The translations under genes and the position numbers were made by a program. Of a stretch of DNA of 64,000 nucleotides, positions 35,157-44,633 are shown one piece after another. Where the stretch lies: contig MU270098.1 in the NCBI GenBank assembly GCA_021432635.1, positions 1 through 64,000 on the forward strand. The letters run 5' to 3'. The notes beneath the pieces are model-generated. The model was not told the DNA's origin. It saw nothing but the letters and a program-made list of their open reading frames with translations, and did not search any database. This DNA comes from Thozetella sp. PMI_491. Taxonomy: Eukaryota > Ascomycota > Sordariomycetes > Chaetosphaeriales > Chaetosphaeriaceae. The stretch's first letter is position 1; every line of letters begins with the position of its first letter.

Positions 35157-37044
35157 ATGAGCCAATCTGCCGACGAGAAGTCCCCTGGCGCGGCTGGGGT
35201 CGCCCCTGAGCTCGAGGCCGACGGCGGTCTCACTGCCCAGGCGGTGGAACATGTCTACAACATGGACGAGAACCAAAAGCTGTCCGACATGAAGGCCGAC
35301 GCCATCGAGGCCGAGAATGCCGAGCACAACATGACCGTGTTGGAGGCCGTGAGGGCGTACCCCATGGCTTCCTTCTGGGCCTTCGTCATGTCCTGCACCA
35401 TTGTAAGCCCTCCCTTGGCCCCCTTTTCTGCGTTGCGTTCCCTTGGTCGGGCGAGCAGTCGCAAAGACCCACAACTGACTCCGTTCTGTAGATCATGGAA
35501 TCCTATGATGTGTTCCTCATCGGCAATTTCGTCGCCTTGGGGGCGTTCAAGAAGCAGTACGGCATCTGGGATGACGCCACCCAAGGCTATGTCATCGAGA
35601 CCAAGTGGCAGTCGGCGCTCCAAGTGTCCGGTCAGCTCGGTGCGCTCATCGGTGTCTTCCTCGCTGGTCCCCTTACCAGCCGTATCGGATACCGATGGGC
35701 TACCTTGGCGGCCCTCATGCTCCTGAACGTCTTCATCTTCTCCTTCTACTTCGCCCAGTCGCTTCCCGTCATCTTCGTGGCTCAGCTCCTCGAGGGTTTG
35801 CCGTGGGGTATCTTCATTGCCAACGCGCCTGCGTACTGCAGTGAGATCGTGCCAATTCAGCTGCGTGCTCCGGCCACCCAGATGCTCCAGATGTTCTGGG
35901 CCATTGGCAGTATCATCGTTGGTGGCGTCACCTACCACTATAACCCCAACCTTGACGAGACCGCCTACAGGTACGTGCTCTTGCTCATTGCAACCAAGTC
36001 ACCCTCGCTAACCAAAGGACACCAGGATTCCCATTGCCCTTCAGTGGATGTTCCCTACCCCGCTCGCCGTCCTTGTCTGGTTTGCGCCCGAGTCGCCTTG
36101 GTGGTTGGTTCGCAAGGGACGGTTTGAGGAAGCTGCCAAATCAGTTGGTCGCCTTGGACGCAAGACGCAGCTGCACGTCACTGAGACGGTTGCCATGATG
36201 CGCCGTGTCGTCGAGCTTGAGAAGAGCGAGAAGGAGCCGAGCCACTTGGAGCTGTTCAAGGGCGTCGACCTCTACCGTACCCTCATCGTGTGCGGTGTGT
36301 ACGCGGCCCAAAACCTTACTGGCAACCTTATTGCCAACCAGGCCGTCTACTTCTTCCAGCGTGAGTTTATTCCTTGTTTAGGTGAATTGCATGTACTAAT
36401 CCAATCGCAGAGGCCGGTGTCGACGATAACCTTGCTTTTGCCCTCGGTCTCATCACCTCGGCTCTGCAGATGATCTTCGTCATGCTTTCTTGGATCCTCA
36501 CCACGTACCTTGGTCGCCGCACCATCTACGTGTGGGGCTCATTCATCAACGTCGCTTTCCTGATCGCTCTAGGTATCGCGGGATCGGTTGGCAAGTCGAA
36601 CGCATCCTCTTTGGCGCAGGCCTCCTTGGGCCTCATCGTCTCGGTCCTGTTCACCCTAGGACCCGCGCCCGCCTCGTGGGTCATCATTGGAGAGACCTCG
36701 GCTATCCGCCTCCGGCCTCTGACCACCGGAATGGGCCGTGCTACATACTACATCGTTGAGATTCCTTGCATCTTCCTCGCCAGTTACATGCTCAACCCTA
36801 CGGTAAGCTTCTTCTCTGCCCGTGTCTCGCGATCACAGTTACTAACATGGTATAGGGTGGAAACCTTGGCGGCAAGTGCGGCTACGTCTGGGGCGCCACC
36901 GGTCTGGTTTGCGCTGTCACGGCGTACTTCTTCCTGCCCGAGATGAAGGGTCGCTCCTACCGTGAGATTGACATCTTGTTCAAGCGCAAGGTGCCGGCTC
37001 GCCAGTGGAAGGACACCGAGATCGATGTTAATGACGACGAGTAG
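35157..37044 (+). CDS. MFS sugar porter, alpha-glucoside permease type
   Basis: Predicted exons are 35157-35402, 35492-35970, 36026-36360, 36411-36802 and 36856-37044, giving 546 aa. An ATG four codons upstream (35145) is also in frame; I prefer MSQSADEK. A long acidic N-terminal tail (about 60 residues) is typical of fungal maltose/alpha-glucoside permeases. Motifs include SRIGYRW in loop 2-3, PESPWWLVRKGR in the central loop, LGRRTIYVWG in loop 8-9, and FFLPEMKGRSYREID after helix 12. Twelve membrane helices are expected at the plasma membrane. No hydrolase of matching type is adjacent, so the substrate is open: maltose, other alpha-glucosides or a related disaccharide. Confidence 0.92.
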
Positions 37045-37519
37045 ATGCAGTTGAGGTTAGACAGTGGTAGGATATTACCTAAGGACCGACGCGTCAATTG
37101 GCAAGGAAATAGGCAAAGCATACCTACCACGTGGCTGCGATTCGGGGAGGTTATAAGTGGATCTGGGGGATTTGTGGATCGCCACCCAACACTACCATTC
37201 TCTGTGCGATAGACTTTTAGACCTATACTCCTCTGGTAAAGTCTAGACGGTTAACGGGTACACATGTATAACCGTTGTAATCACTCGCATCCCGTCTCAC
37301 TGCGGGAACCCTAGACTTGGTGAAGAAGTTACGATAAAAATGTTGATGGTGGTGTCCCTGGCCGTTGGCAACTAGCGACACGTGGGCTACACATTCATTA
37401 CAGGGCCCTCAGCGTAGTAGATATGGTAACTACTACGAGGCACAACCTACGAGCCCGTCTATTGTATAGCTCGAAAGACATGGTGATGCCAACGATTGGC
37501 GTACCTTACTAATTAATTA
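37045..37519. other. Convergent intergenic region
   Basis: This 475 bp lies between the converging sugar porter and WxxCxxC-repeat gene. It has no coding potential. It presumably holds both 3' untranslated regions. Confidence 0.4.
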
Positions 37520-38746
37520 CTATTCCATCTCTGCCGCTACTGGGGCTGTATCTGCTTCCGCCGCTACCATTCGCCCGTCTATTTCTGACCTCTCAATTAT
37601 CGTCGGCCAGGCTTTAGGGCTTTGAACGTCTGTCCCTACCTGGCTATCCACCATCACGCCGTCTTGGTTGTCTTGATTGTCTTGATTTCTTTTTCTCCAG
37701 TAAAAGTACGCCAACGCGCCTCCCAGAACTAGACATCCGGCCACAGCGCCAACCGCAATGCCGGCAATGGCGCCTGACGATAACGAACTGCTGGTCTCAA
37801 TACTAGGCGGCCTAGATGATGCAGGAGGACTGCTTGATGTAGGAGTACCGCTTGATGCGGCCGCGTTTGTTGTCGTGCTTTCGAGATCGAGGACATAGTT
37901 TAGCGAGCCACTGGAGATGTGAGAAGCGTTGGTCTGCGGACATATGCTCGACGTATCTCCCGTCTGCCACAGCATCTGACATTGACTGCACCAGGCCCAT
38001 TTGCCCTGCTGCCCAGTCTGTATCGTTTCATCGTGCTTGAGAGTATAGTCTAGGCCGTGCAGTCTAGCATGCCCAGAATGCCCGGAGCAAGCACCTGAAG
38101 AATCACCGGTACCAGCACAGAAGAGGCTATAGCACTGGCTGCAGATGCCCCAGCCAGTCTGACCAGTGGATGAGGTGCTCGTGGTGTTAATTGCGTAGGC
38201 GTCGCTACCAGTGTTGATATGAGAGCCACCTCCGGCGCAGGACGCATATCCGTCGTATGCCAGCATCATGCATTTGCTACACCATTTCCATTTGTTCTGG
38301 CCGCCGTCCACTGGTGGATTTCCGTTCATCGAGAGGACGTAGTTGCCGCTTCCGGTACCATCGTGACTGCCCCCAGCCTGGTAGCTCCCCAGATTGTCGC
38401 CTTCAGCCCAGAATAGGCCCTGGTACTTTCGGCACCAGCGCCAGTTTCCCTGACCCGCATCGGGATTGTCGGAAATGTTGAGACCGTAGTTGTTGGTCAC
38501 TGAATGGTCATGGACGCCGCCAGCAGGACAAGGTCCCGACACTTTGCCGTCCGTTCCGGTGAAGCCGAGAGTCTGGCATTTCAAACACCAGTTCCAGCCC
38601 CCTTGACGCTGGCCTCCAGCTGAGTCCAATATGTTGTCTGCGCTGTTTGCGTGATCGTGGACGCCACCCGACGGGCAAGCAGCTACGCCGAGCCATATCA
38701 GACCGCCGCATTTGCTACACAGGTGCCAGCCGTCTTGTGTCGACAT
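37520..38746 (-). CDS. Single-pass membrane protein with six WxxCxxC repeats
   Basis: The open frame encodes 408 residues from MSTQDGW. Six repeats of about 40-48 residues fill residues 5-290. Each has the plan W-x-x-C-x-x-C-x(2)-L, a short loop, C, often AGG-x-H, then NY-x-L. The three Cys and one His per unit look like a metal-binding or disulfide knob. Repeat 3 has Tyr in place of two of its cysteines. A Ser/Pro/Thr-rich stalk follows, then one membrane helix (AIAGIAVGAVAGCLVLGGALAYF), a basic stop (WRKR) and a ~60-residue tail. That layout matches fungal wall-sensor-like proteins. No signal peptide is present from this ATG. The in-frame upstream sequence continues to a CTTGCAG acceptor-like site near 38774, so a leader exon may be missing. 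Function is unknown. Confidence 0.75.
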   Translation of the reverse strand: MSTQDGWHLCSKCGGLIWLGVAACPSGGVHDHANSADNILDSAGGQRQGGWNWCLKCQTLGFTGTDGKVSGPCPAGGVHDHSVTNNYGLNISDNPDAGQGNWRWCRKYQGLFWAEGDNLGSYQAGGSHDGTGSGNYVLSMNGNPPVDGGQNKWKWCSKCMMLAYDGYASCAGGGSHINTGSDAYAINTTSTSSTGQTGWGICSQCYSLFCAGTGDSSGACSGHSGHARLHGLDYTLKHDETIQTGQQGKWAWCSQCQMLWQTGDTSSICPQTNASHISSGSLNYVLDLESTTTNAAASSGTPTSSSPPASSRPPSIETSSSLSSGAIAGIAVGAVAGCLVLGGALAYFYWRKRNQDNQDNQDGVMVDSQVGTDVQSPKAWPTIIERSEIDGRMVAAEADTAPVAAEME

Positions 38747-39909
38747 CGATGCTTCAACGCGACCGCTGGCTACTGCAAGGAGATCAGTGTATATGCAGAT
38801 GTTTGTATTGAGGTGTAATATCCGTGTCGATGTTCGGGATTCCGATTTCTGATTCCTCCCTTTGGTAGGGAGTGCCCCAAGGTATAGACTGTTAATCTTG
38901 CCTTTAACTCTTCATAGTATATACTTATGCCCTGTTTGCTCAACGACCTCTTCCAGATTCTTTCGATTGCCTTCATGTTTAATCGTACGTATCCCATCCA
39001 ATAGAAAAATACCGCAACTTGGTTAATACAGCGCCACAAATCTATCCCACATGTTATACACACCTAGTCTAGTGGTGAACAAGCCTCCTCAGGATCCAAG
39101 CTGCCGAGTCCAAGCAACAAACCGCACATCCAATTTCACATGATAAGCGACTATCACAACAAAAAAGTATCCTCCCTATCCACGCCTGGTCGGAAGGCCT
39201 CAATATTCGCTGCCTGGGCTGCTAGGAGACTGGAGTTTATCAAACGGTAAGTGAGACCTCGAGTGGTGAGATGGCTGCCAGGAAATAAGGGTGGCGGGTA
39301 AGATCGCAAGTGAAGAGAGATTACTAGGGGGTTGGTGGTGGGAGGTCTTAAGATAAGGGTAGAGAGACGACCAGTGGCCGAGATGGAGGTGAGGTTAAGA
39401 GATAGGAAGAAGTGGGGGGAGGAGAGGGCTTTACATTTTTTTGCCATACGGAAATGAGAAGTTATCAGCGTGAAAAGATAGGACAGTTCTATAGCCCTGC
39501 CGACAGCGAGGCAGAGTACCTCCCCTAGGTCTATCCTAGTTGATATAATAGGAAATACTAGAGATATAGTCCCAGGTATAATAAGTATCACCACTCAGCG
39601 AAACTTAGGCAGCAAGCTAATTAAGCCAAGTCTGGTTCCACTATATATTTCCTTGTAAAATGCAGTTAATTGGTTAGAAATAGGCGCAACATCGGCACGT
39701 GATTTCTCATAGCCTCAGAGCTTGCTGACAGGCGTCACCGCCAGCCACAGTCCAGAGAACCAGACAGTTAACGATGATTGACATTACTCTAAGCAGCTTT
39801 TAAGGAGATTTCTCGCGATAGAGCGTGCTAGTATCTATTATTAAAGATATCGCCGGCGATCTTCTGGCTCTAGCTCTGTGTGCTTGGGGTGGACCTCTAT
39901 ATAGTAGAG
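38747..39909. other. Intergenic region; 5' flanks of two divergent genes
   Basis: No supported gene lies here. It may hold a leader exon of the WxxCxxC-repeat gene. The minus-strand frame at 39154-39594 is low-complexity (purine/pyrimidine biased) and unlikely to be coding. Confidence 0.4.
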
Positions 39910-41105
39910 ATGCCACGACGATTCCATCGAAAGTCGCGTTTTGGGTGTGCCGAATGCAGGAAGCGGAGAGTAAAGGTACGTTTACACCGTAAGTGCTCGT
40001 TTCAGTGGTGCAAATTAACTCGCTCGGAAAGTGCGACGAAGACGAACCGGAGTGTGGAAGATGTGTGAGAACTCGCTCCAAGTGTGATTATCCACACGTG
40101 GAATCGAATCAGGAATCGCCGCCCTCACTCTCAAGTGCGTCCGGAATACCTTCATCGCGGGTGAATCATAATTCTTCGGCACCTGGGTCGTCTTTTGATC
40201 TGCTCGACATGACCTTGATGCATCACTACGTTACCAGCACCTGCAAGCATCTCTTTGTGGGAGTGCAGCAAACCCAGGTTTGGCAACATGACATGCCCGC
40301 CCTCGCCGCCTCCAACATCATCCTAGTACATGGCTTCCTCGCGGTGACCGCCATCCACTGTGCCTGGAAAGAACCGCTCCGACGCGACCTTTACCGGAGT
40401 CGAGCTCTTCATCATCACGGCCTGGGCTTCCCAATGTTCCAGGAAATGGTCGCCTCAGCCTCATCTGAGAAAGCAGAGGTTATTGTTGCGTATTCCATCC
40501 TTCTCGGCATATGGGTTTATGCCTTTCCGGAAATAGCGGCTGAGACACCGTCTCTTGATGACATTCTCAGCATGGTTGAGGTGATTCGTGGCTCCCGAGC
40601 GGTTTTCCGCCTCTATAGGGAAGTCATCTTGGAAAGTCCGATGCATGCCTTTCTGAACCCGCCTCTACTAGCAACCATCACGAAAGGCCAAGATTCTTCT
40701 GTATTCGAGACATTACAGTTGCTGCAGGATCAAGTAGACCATGAAGCCGACAAGAATTCAGTGCGGCAGCTACGGATCTTCCTGCACCGATACATGGCGG
40801 GATCTGACCATAATCGATTGGCCGCTAACTGGATGGCCTCAGTCGAGGACGGTTACTGGGTCCGTCTCCGTGAACACCACCCTAACGCGATCCTAGTCTT
40901 TTCCTACAGCACTCTCCTCGTCCGCGCTTCGGAGCATGAATGCTGGTGGATGTCGGGATGGTCTGGACGGATCTTACAGGCTTGCAGTGATCTTATGACC
41001 CCGGATGCAAAGGCGGCGATTAACTGGACTCATCACGAACAGCGCATACGAGCAGGGGGCGATGAACTAGCAGGTATCGTGAAATCGAGCCGGGGATGGG
41101 CATAA
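39910..41105 (+). CDS. Zn2Cys6 fungal transcription factor
   Basis: Predicted exons are 39910-39975 and 40032-41105, giving 379 aa. The binuclear zinc cluster is split by the intron: FGCAECRKRRVK in exon 1, then CDEDEPECGRCVRTRSKCDYP in exon 2. This gives the full C-x2-C-x6-C-x6-C-x2-C-x6-C set. A Ser/Pro-rich linker follows, then an alpha-helical region with DLLDMTLMHHYVTSTC and AVTAIHCAW. These match the fungal-specific middle homology domain of the sterol-regulator-like (Upc2/C6) group. It acts in the nucleus as a DNA-binding regulator. The RTA1 gene 0.9 kb downstream on the same strand could be a target, since RTA1-type genes respond to sterol and lipid stress. That is inference. Confidence 0.92.
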
Positions 41106-41980
41106 AAAGATATGAGCACCGAATCATATCTGGGCTGCTCAGCAGCACAGGCTGACTGTAAAGCCAATGTCTTTTCGCTACCTTGAGCTCTTAGGGCTCA
41201 TCACTGCCTCGTGTAAAGTCTCCACTTTAGACTTCGTTCAGATCGTTTAGCTCGTTTACTTCGTTTAACTCGTTTACGCCGTTTATGCCGTTTAGGCCGT
41301 TCACGTCGTTTATGTACCCTATTTATTAGGTGGGCCACAGCAAGGGCCACCGGTGTGGGTCCTTGGATAAGACTGCGTCTGTGGTCACGCAGCACGCTAG
41401 ACCTACTAGGTGTTCTGGACATGACGCTGTCAACTCTGCCTGTGCTGATAACAGGAGCTTTTTTTTTTTAAAAAAAAATAAAAAAATCAATTCTACGTTT
41501 TATAGAGCTACAAAGCTGTGAGCCTTCTATTCAGCAATCAAGTCTTTCTGGCTTCTTATTAGGCAAGAACATTCTGATGCGGCCTTTTCAACCAGTGAAA
41601 ATATCAATATAAACTCACCCGGACCGGACGATTTTGACGTTGAGCACTCGTTTAAAATCGCACTAGCCTAGCATTGTTGGGTTTTCCTGTGCCATCGATC
41701 AGGAGTCCATTACGGGTTGATCTGAATCTCACCGTTCCTACACTTACGTATTCGATCTTCTAAGCCACCCTACGGTCCCTACCAAGGCTTCTGCTTGGCA
41801 GTGCACATTCCTATAAGTAGACAATGAATTTCTCAGTGACAATTGCCTACTACACTCGTAAATCATACAGTTATTCCCCTTGTCTATAACCGTTGATTCA
41901 ACACGATCGCTATTCCTATCTTTGAACCTCGAATCGCTCACCGAAACCGAGAATTTACACCATCTATCTCTTCTCCGGAG
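41106..41980. other. Intergenic region between regulator and RTA1 gene
   Basis: Apart from the 9-bp minisatellite and a T/A homopolymer pair at 41459-41486, no feature is recognised. The last 250 bp form the 5' flank of the RTA1 gene. Confidence 0.45.
41235..41315. repeat. Nine-copy 9-bp minisatellite
   Basis: Nine tandem units of the form CGTTYANNY run without interruption in phase. The first six bases are nearly constant and the last three vary. Either strand reads as a three-codon repeat, giving a Lys/Arg-rich string on the minus strand, but no credible gene covers it. It lies 130 bp beyond the stop of the transcription-factor gene. An 11-T/9-A inverted tract lies nearby at 41459-41478. 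Confidence 0.85.
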
Positions 41981-43041
41981 ATGCCTGACTCTACTGATCA
42001 TTGCAAGGAAGTCTCCCCCGACTGTCCTGTCGAGGCGACCGTGTATGGTTATGTTCCCAATCTTGGCGGCAATGCTTTCTACGCCGTTGTTTTTGCCATT
42101 TGCGCCCTGATACAATGCTATTACATCTTTCGGTTTTGGCGGCTCTGGAAAGGCTTTTCCGTTCTGACTTGCGTCGGTTGCGTCGGTGAATGCTGTGGCT
42201 ACATCGGTCGCTTGTTCCTCCACAAGAACCCGTGGAATGGCGCGGCTCTACCGATCCAGCTGGTGTTGCTTATGGTTTCGCCCTCCTTTTTGGCCGCAGC
42301 GCTGTACACAACACTGAGGAAGCTTGTACAACACTTTGGCCCGGAGCACACGAGGCTACCCGCGCGGTTTTGGACTTGGCCCTTCGTCACGGCCGATCTA
42401 TTGGGCTTCTTCTTGCAATGCGGCGGTGGCATCCTTGCGGCTATGGGCGACGCAAATCACACCCTTGCCTCCGTTGGCAACACTCTTATGGTCTTCGGCG
42501 TCTCGTTTCAGGCCGCCATAATGGTAATTGCGGCTACCCTCACGGCTGACTTTGCCTTGCGGATTAGTAGACGGCACGGTGCTTATGTGTTTACGGATCT
42601 ACCGACACATCTCAGGGTTTTCCTACTGGCTATGACGGCAGCATTCATTCTGATTCTGACACGATGCATTTATCGGCAAGTGAGACGTTTAAGATGGCCA
42701 TAATGGGCAATAGACGTAATGCTGACAAACTGATAGTATCCCTGAGATGGCTGGCGGTGTCGGCGGGACCCTGATGCGACAGGAAGCCGACTTTATGATC
42801 TTTGATGGCTTGTGAGTCTTTTCATGAAATGCCAGCTCTGCTTATAGCTGTTACTCTACTCACTCTTAACCACGTTAGGATGATTTTACTCGCCGTCGTC
42901 CTCCAATCCGCCGTACATCCAGGCATCTTCGCCTACGCTATGCAAAACTCGACGGTCCACCTCTACGAATTAAAAGCCCCGCTAGTTCTTAGCGACAGAC
43001 CTGAGACACATAACCTCCAATATAGTCATGAACAACCTTAG
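41981..43041 (+). CDS. RTA1-like seven-helix membrane protein
   Basis: Predicted exons are 41981-42675, 42737-42811 and 42879-43041, giving 310 aa. The RTA1 family has seven membrane helices, is unique to fungi, and is linked to lipid translocation and resistance to toxic lipids or azole-like stress. Visible family marks are YGYVPNLGGNAFYAVVF at the start, CVGECCGYIGR, QLVLLMVSPSFLAAALY, TADLLGFFLQCGGGIL and RCIYRIPEMAGG. HPGIFAYAM sits in the last helix. Intron 1 (42676-42736) requires a GC donor (GCAAGT): GT alternatives give an immediate stop, while GC restores RIPEMAGG exactly. The C-terminal tail is polar and variable. Confidence 0.9.
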
Positions 43042-43971
43042 CATGGCCGTTGGAAATCCTGTGACCCGTTGTGCTGGCCAGCGCTGGCCCTGTTATACTT
43101 TGGGGAGGTTAGGTTACAAACTTACGATCCCCCTCTGTAATGGGGACTTGAACGCCAGCGCTGTCGCCGCACTTTGTGGTTCTCTTATTGTATATCGCCC
43201 TCGGAAAATCTACTTAGCATGGTCAGTAGTCTCTCGATTTATGTTTAAGGAACGCTAAATAGTAGACAGGAGGGTTTGGTAGAACGGGATAGGTCATGCG
43301 CTACTATAGTTAGATATCTCTCTATATATAGTTATTACTAGCTGTTAAGATTTATTATAAATACATAGCTATATTTGGCTCTGCGAGCCCTGAGTGGTTG
43401 GATCTGTCAACGACTTATTGTGATCATTACTAGAATTTCACTGTGCTTAGAGACACTGGGTATCGTATCTACTGCTCGAGGAGGAGTGTCTAGGCGGCAT
43501 CCTCGAATAGGCGACACCAGCCCAGTGCCCGAATCGAGGAGTACATTTCTAGGCTTCCCTACCGTGATTCAAACGCGAACCTCGCTTGTGACCTATACTC
43601 CTACCTTGGGGACTTCCATCAGCGGGTGGGGAGATGAAGTTCGTTGCGCCTGCCCGTGTGGGTCTATGCGCTTCCCTATATGTAATACCCCAACCTCCCC
43701 GCGCTTGACGCATGCCAGCTGTCGCATTCTCCAACTCTCATCACAACAGTCTGTCATGTCGATGCCTACAGACTATCACCGCCTCCTGGCGGAGCCTCTC
43801 CTTTGTTTGTTTGTTTGTTTTAGTCAGGAGTCGGGGTTAGGGTTAACCCCTTTTCTCGTTCTGGTGCGTTCCCGGTTTGCGTTCCCGTTCTGCTTCGCAT
43901 TTGCGTTCGGGTTCGCATTGCTTTCTCGTTTTAGAGCTCCCAAAACTTGAGAAAAGTGATAAGAGTATAGG
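43042..43971. other. Gene-poor region with simple repeats
   Basis: The left part (43250-43380) is AT-rich. A (TTTG)n tract lies at 43802-43821. A 7-bp inverted repeat, GGGGTTA/TAACCCC, lies at 43833-43850 and includes one TTAGGG. A degenerate GCGTTC-rich stretch follows at about 43862-43930. I see no gene. Confidence 0.5.
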
Positions 43972-44633
43972 TTATGACCCAAACAAAATCTTGTGCAGAC
44001 CTACCGGGCCCTCGCGGTCATTGAGAAATAGACTTATCGTACCAAGTTCCTCAAATTGGGGACCAAGAAGCATGCCGCAATTTGCGTCGTTTGCTACAAA
44101 GTAGGTTGATGTGAGCGTGAGGGAGTCCTGGTACCCAGCATGTTGTAGCGTAAAGTAAGCTGTGGACATAATTTCAGTGTCTTCCTCGCGCGGCGCCCCC
44201 CCGGCCCTCGGCCGTTTGATCACAGTGTTTGAGATGTATGTCTTGTTGCGCCCAAGCACACGGGTAATATGCTTGTGAATATTGAGCTCGTTGATAACCT
44301 GTTCAAAAGCCCCTTGAGCAAACGGTATTGTAGAGAGCGGTTGTGGCAAGCCAGCCGCCCCGAGGTTTGGCTGCGGAACAATCAACATCCGGATACCTTG
44401 GTTTGTGGGGCATTCTGAAAGCCGCCGTTCGCAAACCACTGGGTCAACTGGCCAACTAAAGCCAACGGTATTACAATAGCCTCGACAATGGGGTCGTTCT
44501 TTTGTATCGCATAGCATGTGCGGTGTCTCGGTGGAGGCGGTACTTCGTGCGGTAGCGGGAATCGAAACTGGGCGATTCTATCCGGATCATCATGTAGATA
44601 GCAAAAGTTTGCATCTTCTGAAATCCACTGCAT
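43972..44633 (-). CDS. Possible fragment of a fungal CorA-like/hypothetical membrane protein gene
   Basis: Two overlapping minus-strand frames look protein-like: 44633-44382 and, better, 44517-43972. The second includes RMLIVPQPNLG, a PFAQGAFEQVINELNIHKHI segment, and SLTLTSTYFVANDANCGMLLG. These resemble the region before the membrane helices in a family of fungal CorA-like proteins, in which a helix ending in 'LH..I.R' is followed by an Ala/Leu-Ser-Thr-Tyr strand. No Mg-transporter GMN motif or membrane helices follow, and the frame ends soon after. I could not find a clean splice joining the two frames. It may be a truncated gene or a mispredicted multi-exon gene. The family call is tentative. 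Confidence 0.35.

Noticed and set aside
39154-39594. Minus-strand frame of 146 codons
   Set aside because: It derives from a purine/pyrimidine-biased tract and has no protein family features.
43833-43850. Interstitial telomere repeat
   Set aside because: Only one TTAGGG unit is present. This is better described as a short inverted repeat.
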